Shown: positions 1 through 7,278 of the stretch, one piece after another
Position numbering within the stretch: the first letter of the stretch is position 1
How the letters are laid out: every line of letters starts with the position of its first letter
The notes under the pieces: model-generated
Seen by the model: the letters and a program-made list of their open reading frames with translations, nothing else
Told to the model about the DNA's origin: nothing
The model's database searches: none
Assembly (NCBI GenBank): GCA_905235615.1
Contig: CAJOMB010000028.1
Coordinates: forward strand, 1-19,783
Direction of reading: 5' to 3'
DNA: 19,783 bases
Origin: an uncultured Bacteroidales bacterium
Lineage (GTDB): Bacteria; Bacteroidota; Bacteroidia; Bacteroidales; UBA932
Translations under genes and position numbers: made by a program

Positions 1-1209
1 GATGTTGACGTCAATGGCCAGCAGTTCGCGGGCGTAGTCCTTGGCATAATCCAGGCAGCGGTGGTCGTAGTCGGAGAGGTCGAAACCGTTCTCCAGCTTG
101 GTCTTGGCGTTCTGGGCATCCGCATACAGACGCACGGAGGCATTCATTACCTGGGAGTGGTCTTCGCGCGTCTTCTTGCCCTGCACCAGTTGTTTGAGTC
201 GGGACAGGGAACGGAAGGGATCGATGATGACCTTGCCCGTATCGGAATCGGCCCGCAGGAACAGCTGACCCTCGGTGATGTAACCGGTGTTGTCCGGGAT
301 GGCGTGGGTGATGTCACCGTCGTTCAGGGTGGTGACGGCGATGATGGTGATGGAGCCATCGGTGGGCAGCTGGACGGCCTTCTCGTAGATCTTGGCCAGG
401 TCGCTGTAGAGGGAGCCCGGCATGGAGTCCTTGGAGGGGATCTGGTCCATACGGTTGGACACGATGGAAAGGGCGTCTGCATACAGGGTCATGTCCGTGA
501 GGAGCACCAGCACCTTCTCATTCTTGTCCACGGCGAAGTATTCGGCTGCGGTCAGGGCCATATCGGGCACCAGGAGGCGTTCCACCGGAGGATTCTCCGT
601 GGTGTTGATGAAGCAGATGATCTTGTCCAGGGCGCCGGCGGACTCGAAGCTGTGGCGGAAGAACAGATAGTCGTCGTTGCTCAGTCCCATGCCGCCCAGG
701 ATAATCTTGTCCACGTCGGCGCGGAGGGCGACGTCGGCCATTACCTGGTTGTAGGGCTGGTCCGGATTGGCGAAGAATGGAATCTTCTGACCGGACACCA
801 GGGTGTTGTTGAGGTCGATGCCGGCGATGCCGGTGGGGATGAGCTGAGAAGGCTGGCGGCGCTTGTACGGGTTCACGGACGGGCCGCCGATCTGGCGCTC
901 TTCGCCTTCAATCTCCGGCCCGCCGTCGATGGGATGGCCGTAGGCGTCGAAGAATCGGCCCGAAAGCTGGTCGGATACCTTGAGGGTAGGGGGTTCTCCG
1001 AGGAAGGTGACTTCCGCGTCGGTGGGGATGCCTTCGGTTCCGGAGAAAATCTGGAGGGTGACCAGGTCTCCCTTGGTACGTACGACCTGGGCCAGGCGGC
1101 CGGCCACCACGGCCAGCTCGTCATTGCTCACACCGGGGGCCCGGAGCGAAACCGTGGCCTTGGTGATGCCTTCCAGCTTGGTATAGACTCTTTGGTATGC
1201 TTTGATCAT
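1..1209 (-). CDS. atpB: V/A-type ATP synthase subunit B (3' end outside window)
   Basis: Non-catalytic nucleotide-binding subunit of the V1/A1 head, which alternates with subunit A in the hexamer. The frame opens with MIKAYQRVYTKLEGITKATV and stays open for 403 codons to the window edge; family members are usually about 440 residues, so only the C-terminal tail is missing. Residues 122-127 read SQLIPT, before the degenerate nucleotide site: where subunit A has a P-loop, this protein has SGQKIPFFANPDQPYN near residues 140-155, with no GKT, which is typical of B subunits. An arginine-containing segment, SIVSNRMDQIP, lies further on. The ATG is two bases after the TAG of atpA, so translation is probably coupled. 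It is the fourth gene of the operon atpE, DUF2764, atpA, atpB; subunits D, I and K would be expected beyond position 1. Also called ntpB. Confidence 0.96.
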   Translation of the reverse strand, partial: MIKAYQRVYTKLEGITKATVSLRAPGVSNDELAVVAGRLAQVVRTKGDLVTLQIFSGTEGIPTDAEVTFLGEPPTLKVSDQLSGRFFDAYGHPIDGGPEIEGEERQIGGPSVNPYKRRQPSQLIPTGIAGIDLNNTLVSGQKIPFFANPDQPYNQVMADVALRADVDKIILGGMGLSNDDYLFFRHSFESAGALDKIICFINTTENPPVERLLVPDMALTAAEYFAVDKNEKVLVLLTDMTLYADALSIVSNRMDQIPSKDSMPGSLYSDLAKIYEKAVQLPTDGSITIIAVTTLNDGDITHAIPDNTGYITEGQLFLRADSDTGKVIIDPFRSLSRLKQLVQGKKTREDHSQVMNASVRLYADAQNAKTKLENGFDLSDYDHRCLDYAKDYARELLAIDVNI

Positions 1210-1211
1210 GG

Positions 1212-2954
1212 CTATGCAATCATTTTCTTAACAGATTCATTGTAAGCCCAGAACTGCTCGCTCTCGTAGGCGGAGTAGTTCATCTGGCGGAGTTCGTTGA
1301 TGAGGTTCTTGAAGAACTCACGGCATTTCTCGAAGTCTTCGAATTCATACTCCTTGTCGCAGATGTCCAGCACCAGGTCCAGCATGAAGCGCTGACGTTC
1401 CAGCGGGCACAGGGAATCGATGGCGTCGAAGGCGTCCTGCTGCAGAATCACGAAGTCCACCAGCTCGCTCTTCCAGAAGTTCACATGGTAGCTCATGGGT
1501 ACGCCGTCGTCTCCCAGGATGTTGATCTGTTCGGCCGATTCCTTACCCTTGCGGATGAGGTTCTTGGCCTCGAGGACTTTGTTCACCCAGCCCTGCTCCA
1601 CCGTCTTGTCCAGATAGTCGATGATTTCCGGGTATTCGAGGTATTTGGAGTAGGAATCCAGCGGACCCACGGCGGGGTAGCGCTTCTGGTCTGCGCGGTT
1701 CTGCTCCAAGGCGTAGAAGCAGCGGGCGGCCTTCTTGGTGGATTCCGTCACGGGTTCCTTGAGGTTACCGCCGGCAGGGGACACCGTGCCGATGAAAGTG
1801 ACGGCGCCTGTCTCGCCGTTGTTCAGGACCACCATGCCCGCACGGGCGTAGAAGTTGGAGATGATGGAGGAAAGGTCCACCGGAAAGGCGTCTGCGCCTG
1901 GGAGTTCCTCCATGCGGTTACTCATTTCACGGAGGGCCTGGGCCCAGCGGGAGGTGGAATCGGCCAGAAGGAGGCACTTGAGGCCCATGGCGCGGTAATA
2001 TTCGCAGATGGTCATGGCCGTGTACACAGAGGCTTCACGGGCGGCCACCGGCATGTTGGAGGTGTTGCAGATGATGGTGGTACGCTCCATCAGGTGACGG
2101 CCGGTGTGGGGGTCTATGAGCTCCGGGAACTCGGTGAAGATTTCCACCACCTCGTTGGCACGCTCACCGCAGGCGGCCATTACGATGACATCCGCGTCTC
2201 CCTGCTTGGCGATGGCGTGCTGAAGCACGGTCTTGCCGCAGCCGAAGGGGCCGGGAATGAAGCCCGTTCCGCCTTCTGCGATGGGGTTGAGGGTGTCTAT
2301 GACGCGGACGCCCGTTTCCATGATGCGGTTGGGGCGGGGCTTCTCCTTATATCCCTTGACAGCCACTTTCACGGGCCATCTCTGAACCATGGTCACCTTC
2401 ACTTCCTCTCCGTGTTCGTTGACCAGCACGGCTATCTCCGTATCTACGGTGTAGGCTCCGGCTTCCTTGACGGATTTGACGGTGTACGCTCCCTCGAAGG
2501 AGAAAGGAACCATGATCTTGTGAGGCAGCCAGCCTTCCTTCACCTCGCCCAGCCAGTCAGCCGCCACGACGCGGTCTCCGGCCTTGGCTATGGGTGTGAA
2601 ATCCCATTTTTTCTGGCGGTCCAGCGGGTCTGTGTATTCACCTCTCTGGAGAAAGACGTTCTCCATGGTGGCCAGGTTGTTCTGCAGACCGTCGTAAACG
2701 CTGGACAGCAGGCCGGGCCCCAGCTGGATTTCCAGCATGCGGCCTTCGAACTCCACCGTATCTCCTCCCTTGAGGCCGCGGGTGCTCTCGAACACCTGGA
2801 CGGAGGCGTTGTCTCCGTTAACCTTGATGACCTCCGCCATCATCTTCACCCCTTGGAGGTCGATGAAGCAGATTTCATTCTCCGCAACCGGTCCGTCCAC
2901 CTTTACGGTGACCAGGTTACTGACGATGCCGGTTACAATACCTTTCGTTTTCAT
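1212..2954 (-). CDS. atpA: V/A-type ATP synthase catalytic subunit A
   Basis: Catalytic subunit that hydrolyses or makes ATP in the soluble head. At 580 residues it has normal A-subunit length, including the bulge (non-homologous) region of about residues 110-200 that separates V-type A from F-type beta. The P-loop is GPFGCGKT at 235-242, followed by ACGERANEV (261-269) carrying the catalytic glutamate E264. The Walker B strand CLLLADSTSRWAQALRE starts near 327. The P-loop contains a cysteine (C239), and a second cysteine lies in the C-terminal segment DSLCPLERQ (C516). These match the pair used for redox control in eukaryotic V-ATPases. The ATG at 2954 begins the typical MKTKGIVTGIVSNLVTVKV barrel; the upstream gene ends five bases before it. 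Also called ntpA. Confidence 0.97.
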   Translation of the reverse strand: MKTKGIVTGIVSNLVTVKVDGPVAENEICFIDLQGVKMMAEVIKVNGDNASVQVFESTRGLKGGDTVEFEGRMLEIQLGPGLLSSVYDGLQNNLATMENVFLQRGEYTDPLDRQKKWDFTPIAKAGDRVVAADWLGEVKEGWLPHKIMVPFSFEGAYTVKSVKEAGAYTVDTEIAVLVNEHGEEVKVTMVQRWPVKVAVKGYKEKPRPNRIMETGVRVIDTLNPIAEGGTGFIPGPFGCGKTVLQHAIAKQGDADVIVMAACGERANEVVEIFTEFPELIDPHTGRHLMERTTIICNTSNMPVAAREASVYTAMTICEYYRAMGLKCLLLADSTSRWAQALREMSNRMEELPGADAFPVDLSSIISNFYARAGMVVLNNGETGAVTFIGTVSPAGGNLKEPVTESTKKAARCFYALEQNRADQKRYPAVGPLDSYSKYLEYPEIIDYLDKTVEQGWVNKVLEAKNLIRKGKESAEQINILGDDGVPMSYHVNFWKSELVDFVILQQDAFDAIDSLCPLERQRFMLDLVLDICDKEYEFEDFEKCREFFKNLINELRQMNYSAYESEQFWAYNESVKKMIA

Positions 2955-2959
2955 ATTTT

Positions 2960-3619
2960 TTATCTGTTTTCTTCTTTACCCTGATAATTGACTCCTGCGA
3001 AGGTTCCTTTCACTTCCTGCACCAGTTTGCGGAAGAGCTCGCGGCCTTTCTCCTCGTCCAGGGCCAGCCAGCGGTCCACAATGTGGAGCTTGGCTACATA
3101 GGCCAGGACGGCGGTGAGGTCAAAATAGTGGAAGGTTTCCAGGGAAGATATCTTCTCCCAGGTTATATCGTCCAGTGCTTTCTCCCTTTCCAACAGGCTG
3201 GCACCTTCCAGGGCATTCTGCACCCGGATGCTTTCTTCGAATTCACCTCCTGAGAAACGGTATCCGTCTATGTCCAGGTCCTGGTCCGTTTCCTTCCCCT
3301 TTCCGCTTACGACGTCCTGGTCTTGAGGACGGCCCAGCACGCGGTTAAGGTAACGCACCTTGGCATTGCGGAGGTTGAGGTCGAAGCGGAAGTACTCCCG
3401 GAGGAAATGATTGCTGCCGTTCAAAGTTGCGGCATAGAAATCAGGTCCCAGTTTCGTGGCATCGAACCCGTCTATAAGGACATCCAGCGTAGCATTGTCC
3501 TTCTCGGACAAATCCCGCCGGATTTCCTCCAGCACGGAATGGAATCCCTGCCCGTCCTCATACTTGTAGTCCAGTGTGAGGTAGGGGAGACTGGCGATGA
3601 TGTACTCGAAATTGCTCAT
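2960..3619 (-). CDS. DUF2764 family protein of the V-ATPase operon
   Basis: A 219-residue soluble protein with no signal peptide or membrane helix, starting MSNFEYIIASLPYLTLDYKY. It resembles the DUF2764 proteins that sit between subunits E and A in Bacteroidota V-ATPase operons. No recognised subunit C (the central-stalk socket) is visible among the four genes here, and this gene lies where one would be expected, so a role as a diverged C-like stalk or assembly subunit is plausible. That is inference; no catalytic motif is visible. Many aromatic, aspartate and glutamate residues, and a segment near 150-185 rich in helix formers (WEKISSLETFHYFDLTAVLA), fit an all-helical protein. It is three bases from atpE and five from atpA, so it is surely co-transcribed. 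Confidence 0.85.
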   Translation of the reverse strand: MSNFEYIIASLPYLTLDYKYEDGQGFHSVLEEIRRDLSEKDNATLDVLIDGFDATKLGPDFYAATLNGSNHFLREYFRFDLNLRNAKVRYLNRVLGRPQDQDVVSGKGKETDQDLDIDGYRFSGGEFEESIRVQNALEGASLLEREKALDDITWEKISSLETFHYFDLTAVLAYVAKLHIVDRWLALDEEKGRELFRKLVQEVKGTFAGVNYQGKEENR

Positions 3620-3622
3620 GGA

Positions 3623-4222
3623 CTATCCGAAGAGGATTTTCCTGGTGGCGGGACGCAGGTATTCTCCGATAAGCTCCTGGAAGGCTTCGTCCGAAAGGTC
3701 GATGAAATAGCTGCCGTCCTTGGGGCCGATTTTGAAGCCGCCGGCTGTTTTCCTGGAGAAGGAAAGCTCTACACCCTTGCCCAGGGTTTGGGCCAGTTCC
3801 CCCTTCACGAAGGGTTCCAACTCTTTCTGAAGCTTTTCAGGCAGAACCAGGGAAAGGTCCGCAGACTCCTGGGTGCTGAAATTCTTGGCTACGGCGGTGA
3901 TGATTTCCTTGAGGAAGGCGGTGCCGGCAAGCTGCTCTTTCACGGGAGCCACGGCCTTGGCCACCACCATGTTCTCAATACCGGCACGGGTGGCCTGCAG
4001 GGCCTGGATGGAGGCCATCTTCACGTCTCCTTCCACCTTGGTCTTGTAGTCGGCCGCTTCTTTCCTGGCCTTTTCTACGATGGCTGTGGCCTCTTCCCGG
4101 GCCTTTTTGATGAGTTCATCGGCCTCTTTCCGTGCCTGTGAAAGAAGGGCTTCCCCCTCTTCCTTTCCTTTAGACAGACCCTGCTCATAGAGCTTCTGGG
4201 TCAGTTCCTGGAGTTTGTCCAT
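3623..4222 (-). CDS. atpE: V/A-type ATP synthase subunit E (peripheral stalk)
   Basis: Peripheral-stalk subunit that ties the catalytic head to the membrane ring. The 199-residue product has the classic layout: a long charged Ala/Lys/Glu-rich helix (about residues 5-75, with SKGKEEGEALLSQARKEADE and repeats of KAREEA and KARKEA), which would pair with a subunit-G-like partner as a coiled coil, then a globular C-terminal domain (about 90-199) ending in RPATRKILFG. The domain contains the signature-like stretch GGFKIGPKDGSYFIDLSDEAF. This is the first gene of the V-ATPase operon, preceded by a terminator and a promoter-like element in a 100-base gap. No strong Shine-Dalgarno sequence is visible, as is common in Bacteroidota. 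No separate subunit G gene was seen. Also called ntpE. Confidence 0.93.
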   Translation of the reverse strand: MDKLQELTQKLYEQGLSKGKEEGEALLSQARKEADELIKKAREEATAIVEKARKEAADYKTKVEGDVKMASIQALQATRAGIENMVVAKAVAPVKEQLAGTAFLKEIITAVAKNFSTQESADLSLVLPEKLQKELEPFVKGELAQTLGKGVELSFSRKTAGGFKIGPKDGSYFIDLSDEAFQELIGEYLRPATRKILFG

Positions 4223-4259
4223 ATGATTGTAGGTTTTCTTAGTGTTGTCTGTGTCTTTG

Positions 4260-4289
4260 CAAATATATCAAAAAAAGACCACAAGTAAA
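4260..4289 (-). promoter_or_regulatory. Probable promoter of the V-ATPase operon
   Basis: Minus-strand TATATTTG (4267-4260) is an exact fit to the Bacteroidota -7 consensus TAnnTTTG. The -33 box is weak: TTTA at 4289-4286, 18 nt upstream. A start near 4253 would give an atpE leader of about 30 nt. It overlaps the terminator of the preceding unit, so the left part of the window looks like a separate transcription unit. Confidence 0.6.
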
Positions 4290-4302
4290 AGAACTTGCAG
4301 CC
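4270..4302 (-). terminator. Intrinsic terminator after the serine hydrolase gene
   Basis: On the minus strand GGCTGCAAGT (4302-4293) pairs with ACTTGTGGTC (4286-4277) through ten positions, three of them G-U, around a six-base loop. Seven T follow directly (4276-4270). The element starts about 20 nt after the hydrolase stop codon. Stem plus U-run is the textbook form; the G-U pairs make it moderate rather than very strong. Confidence 0.6.
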
Positions 4303-4322
4303 TTTTTTAGACACTTTTATTT

Positions 4323-5573
4323 TTATTGCAGAATGGAGCCGGCAACGATGGAGGCGATGGTGGAGCGGAGGCGGGAGGTGGAGCCTTCGTCCTTGGGATG
4401 CACCCGGTGGGCCAATACGATGACGGCGGTGTTTGTCTCCGGATCCAGAATCATGGAGGTGCCGGTGTAACCGGTGTGGCCGCGGATATCGTCCAAACAG
4501 AAGATATCTCCGCTGGTGTAGGGGCCGGTGTAGTAGGTGTCCCAGCCCAGGGCGCGGGCCACCTCGTAGGCGTTGGTCTCCGGGACGGTGAACATTTTTT
4601 TCACCGTGAGGGGCCCCAGGATGCGTCTACCGTTGTACTGGCCGCCGTCAAGCAGGGCGGCAGCCACCACGGCCAGGTCTTCCACATTGGAGAATACCCC
4701 AGCATTGCCCGAATTGCCGGCATTGGCCAGACGGGCGGTGGGGTCATGGACTTCGGCCTTCAGGACATGGCCGTCTTCCAGCTCCTCGGTGGGGGCGCAC
4801 AGCTCCCGGAGCGCAGCGGCATCGGGATTGCTCTGGGGCTCCCCGTATAGCGGGAAGTAAGTGGTATGCTTGAGGCCCAGTACGTCGAAGACGTTTTTCT
4901 GGGCATAGTCGCACAGGCGCTCTCCCGTCACCTTCTGGAGGATGTTCTGCAGGGTGATGAAGTTGAGGCAGCTGTATAGCTGCTGGGTGCCGGGCCGGAA
5001 GTAGCGCTTGGCCTGGGTGGAAATCCACATGATGAGGGAATCCGGACTGTTGACGCCGTACTTCTCTATATAGGCGGGTACGTTGGGAAGATAGGCGGCA
5101 ATACCGGAGGAGTGGGTGAGGAGGTCCTGCACGGTGATGTCCACTTTCTCGTGCGTCTCTGGGTCTTCCCAGGGGGCGAAATCCGGGAAGTAGTACTTTA
5201 CCGGATCCACGAGGCGCACCTTGCCTTGCTCTACCAGCTGCATGAAGGAAAGGGTGGTGCCCACGCATTTGGAAACGGAGGCCAGGTCAAACAGGGTTTC
5301 CACGGTCATGGTGTCTTTTTCCGGGACCAGGGCCTTGTAGCCGAAGGCCTTTTCATACACTAAGGCGCCGTTCCGGACCACTCCTATCACTGCACCGGGA
5401 ATCTCTCCGGCGTCGATGGATGCCCGGACCGTACTGTCAATGAGGGCCAGACGGACAGGGTCCATGCCTTGGGAGAAGGGGGAGGCACGGCGGATGCCAC
5501 CTTCCTGTTTGGGGCAGCAGGCCGCCAGCAGGATGGCAAGCGCAAAGGCGGAGGACAGTTTCTTGAAAAACAT
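4323..5573 (-). CDS. Serine hydrolase lipoprotein, class C beta-lactamase/esterase family
   Basis: A 416-residue secreted serine hydrolase of the beta-lactamase/transpeptidase-like family (Pfam Beta-lactamase). Residues 1-19 form a lipoprotein signal (MFFKKL, hydrophobic core, LAAC), so the mature protein would be anchored at C19 in the outer or inner membrane. The nucleophile motif SxxK is S99-V-S-K102. The second motif region reads Y200-S-C-L-N, so the third position is Cys rather than the Asn of YxN, as in many esterase-like members. The third motif is H366-T-G in RGHTGYTGTS. The substrate is unknown: beta-lactam, D-amino-acid peptide and ester hydrolysis are all possible, and the family name should not be read as antibiotic resistance. 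It lies 12 bases after oadB and ahead of a terminator, so it is the last gene of the long minus-strand run. Confidence 0.88.
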   Translation of the reverse strand: MFFKKLSSAFALAILLAACCPKQEGGIRRASPFSQGMDPVRLALIDSTVRASIDAGEIPGAVIGVVRNGALVYEKAFGYKALVPEKDTMTVETLFDLASVSKCVGTTLSFMQLVEQGKVRLVDPVKYYFPDFAPWEDPETHEKVDITVQDLLTHSSGIAAYLPNVPAYIEKYGVNSPDSLIMWISTQAKRYFRPGTQQLYSCLNFITLQNILQKVTGERLCDYAQKNVFDVLGLKHTTYFPLYGEPQSNPDAAALRELCAPTEELEDGHVLKAEVHDPTARLANAGNSGNAGVFSNVEDLAVVAAALLDGGQYNGRRILGPLTVKKMFTVPETNAYEVARALGWDTYYTGPYTSGDIFCLDDIRGHTGYTGTSMILDPETNTAVIVLAHRVHPKDEGSTSRLRSTIASIVAGSILQ

Positions 5574-5585
5574 GGTTTGTAAATT

Positions 5586-6746
5586 TTATCCCAAGAATCC
5601 TAAGAGGATGCCGGCCGCTACGGCCGATCCGATGACACCGGCCACATTGGGGGCCATGGCGTGCGTGAGGAGGTGATTGGAAGGGTCGCATTCCAGGCCC
5701 ACCGTCTCCGATACGCGGGCCGCGTCCGGCACGGCCGACACACCGGCGTTGCCAATGAGCGGGTTGATTTTTTTGCCTTCCTTCAGGAAGAGGTTCATGA
5801 ACTTGACGAAACTCACCCCGAAGGTGGTGGCAATCACGAAGGACGCTAAGCCCAGCCCGAAGATGAGGACGCTGCGGCCGCTGAGGAAGACATCGGCCTG
5901 GGTGGAGGCGCCCACGGTGAGGCCGATGAGGGTGGTGACAATGTCGATGAGGGGACCGCCGGCGGTGGCCGCCAGGCGTTTGGTTACTCCGCTCTCCTTG
6001 AGGAGGTTGCCGAAGAACAGCATACCCAGGAGCGGCAGGCCGGAAGGCACGATGAAAGCCGTGCAGATAAAGCCCACGATGGGGAAGATAATCTTCTCCC
6101 GCTGGCTTACCACGCGGGGCTTGTTCATCTTGATGAGCCGCTCTTTCTTGGTGGTGAGAAGCAGCATGATGGGCTTCTGGATCACCGGCACCAGGGCCAT
6201 ATAGGAATAGGCCGATACGGCGATGGCGCCCATGAGTTCCGGGGCCAGCTTGGAGCTGAGGAAGATGGCCGTAGGACCGTCTGCACCGCCGATAATGCCG
6301 ATGGCACCGGCCTCGTTGGGGGCGAATCCCAGCGCAAGGGCCAGGAGGTATGCCCCGAAGATACCCAGCTGCGCCGCCGCACCAATCAGGATCAGGCGCG
6401 GCTGTGAAATGAGCGCGCTGAAATCCGTCATGGCGCCGATGCCTAAGAAAATCAGCGGCGGATACCAGCCGTTCCTGACACCGTGGTACAGGATGTTGAG
6501 CACGGACCCTTCCTCATACAGGCCAATCTTGAGGCCCATTCCGGTAGCGGGGTCCGTAAACAGGGGAATGTTGCCGATGATGATGCCGAAGCCGATGGGA
6601 ACCAGCAGCAGCGGCTCCCATTTTTTCACGATTCCCAGCGTGATGAAAATGAGGCCGATGGCAATCATCGCGAGATGCTGCCAGGTGCAGTTGGCAAATC
6701 CCGTGAACTGCCAGAACTGCCGGAGGCTGTCTAAAATGGTATCCAT
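5586..6746 (-). CDS. oadB: Na+-translocating decarboxylase beta subunit (methylmalonyl-CoA decarboxylase)
   Basis: Integral membrane subunit that decarboxylates carboxybiotin and exports Na+. The 386-residue product is strongly hydrophobic, with about nine or more membrane segments. It carries the key motif GIIGGADGPTAIF (150-162), with the Asp equivalent to the Na+-binding D203 of Klebsiella OadB (D156 here). The conserved C-terminal motif GNAGVSAVPDAARVS (332-346) supplies the polar Asn, Ser and Arg residues. The ATG overlaps the TAA of the biotin carrier gene by one base (TAATG), so translation is coupled. With mmdA, oadG and the biotin protein upstream it forms a full set. Oxaloacetate decarboxylase is the main alternative, but the alpha subunit nearby is of the acyl-CoA type, so the methylmalonyl-CoA enzyme is far more likely. 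Confidence 0.95.
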   Translation of the reverse strand: MDTILDSLRQFWQFTGFANCTWQHLAMIAIGLIFITLGIVKKWEPLLLVPIGFGIIIGNIPLFTDPATGMGLKIGLYEEGSVLNILYHGVRNGWYPPLIFLGIGAMTDFSALISQPRLILIGAAAQLGIFGAYLLALALGFAPNEAGAIGIIGGADGPTAIFLSSKLAPELMGAIAVSAYSYMALVPVIQKPIMLLLTTKKERLIKMNKPRVVSQREKIIFPIVGFICTAFIVPSGLPLLGMLFFGNLLKESGVTKRLAATAGGPLIDIVTTLIGLTVGASTQADVFLSGRSVLIFGLGLASFVIATTFGVSFVKFMNLFLKEGKKINPLIGNAGVSAVPDAARVSETVGLECDPSNHLLTHAMAPNVAGVIGSAVAAGILLGFLG

Positions 6747-7183
6747 TAGCCGATGGTTACAATGTCTGCGCCTTCCAGGACGGAATCTCCCTTGCGGGTG
6801 TGGACGGCGGTAACGGTGCCGTCGCTTTCGGCAAGGATTTCGTTCTCCATTTTCATGGCCTCAATCACGGCCACTTTCTGGCCCCGCTTGACGGCCTGTC
6901 CTTCCTTCACGTCCACGGAGATGATGATGCCGGGAAGGGGACTCTTCACGGTGACACCGGCGCCGGCCACCTTGGGGGCACTCGCAACCTTGGCGTCACC
7001 CCCGACCTGATCGGGGGTCTTTTGGGATGCCCGGTCAGGGCCGGGCATCCCGGCCGCAGGGGCATTCTCCAATTCTACCTGATAATCGGCACCGTTGACG
7101 TTGACGGAAAGCATCTTGCCTTCGGCCTCGCCAATGGTTACATCGTAATCCTTACCGTTGATTTTGAACTTATAGTTTTTCAT
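6746..7183 (-). CDS. Biotin carrier (gamma) subunit of methylmalonyl-CoA decarboxylase
   Basis: Carries the CO2 group from the carboxyltransferase to the membrane beta subunit. With the start chosen here it has 145 residues: an N-terminal beta-rich segment (MKNYKFKINGKDYDVTIGEA), a variable linker (about 40-78), and a C-terminal biotinyl domain (79-145) with EAMKMEN, where K111 is the biotinylated lysine. The frame also stays open upstream to an ATG at 7243, but those 20 extra residues come from an intergenic inverted repeat (MSFCVILSEAKNL) and do not resemble the family, so ATG 7183 is preferred. The linker contains a second surprise: residues 45-63 are encoded by a pair of palindromes absent from the usual Ala/Pro-rich linker. 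The gene is followed by oadB with a one-base overlap. Confidence 0.93.
   Translation of the reverse strand: MKNYKFKINGKDYDVTIGEAEGKMLSVNVNGADYQVELENAPAAGMPGPDRASQKTPDQVGGDAKVASAPKVAGAGVTVKSPLPGIIISVDVKEGQAVKRGQKVAVIEAMKMENEILAESDGTVTAVHTRKGDSVLEGADIVTIG
6998..7051. repeat. Two adjacent palindromes inside the biotin carrier gene
   Basis: Plus-strand ACCCCCGA-cctga-TCGGGGGT (6998-7018, 8-bp arms) is followed after five bases by GGGATGCCCGG-tcaggg-CCGGGCATCCC (7024-7051, perfect 11-bp arms). The block reads through in frame on the minus strand as MPGPDRASQKTPDQVGGD in the protein linker. The two hairpins together resemble dispersed palindromic repeats that are normally intergenic. Membership of a repeat family in this genome is inferred, since only one copy is in the window. 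Confidence 0.7.
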
Positions 7184-7205
7184 ACTTGCAATATTTTCTA
7201 TTATT

Positions 7206-7277
7206 AGATTCTTCGCTTCGCTCAGAATGACACAGAATGACATTTGTCATCCTGAGGAGCGTAGCGACGAAGGATCT
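7206..7277. repeat. Intergenic imperfect inverted repeat
   Basis: The left arm begins AGATTCTTCGCTTCGCTCAG (7206) and ends GAATGACA (7232); the right arm, TGTCATCCTGAGGAGCG and on to AAGGATCT (7245-7277), is its imperfect complement with a few extra bases. The ten bases CAGAATGACA occur twice in tandem (7223-7232, 7233-7242). It fills nearly the whole gap between oadG and the biotin carrier gene and ends one base from the oadG stop codon. The type is familiar as a dispersed small repeat in bacterial genomes; its translation gives the common spurious peptide VILSEAKNL. Confidence 0.75.
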
Positions 7278-7278
7278 G

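Noticed and set aside
6998..7018. Intrinsic terminator inside the biotin carrier gene
   Set aside because: On the minus strand the GC-rich hairpin is not followed by a run of T, and the gene and oadB continue normally.
7184..7243. Upstream in-frame extension of the biotin carrier protein
   Set aside because: These 20 codons translate the inverted repeat, giving a peptide (VILSEAKNL) seen wherever this repeat type is read through. The family start MKNYKFKING follows directly.
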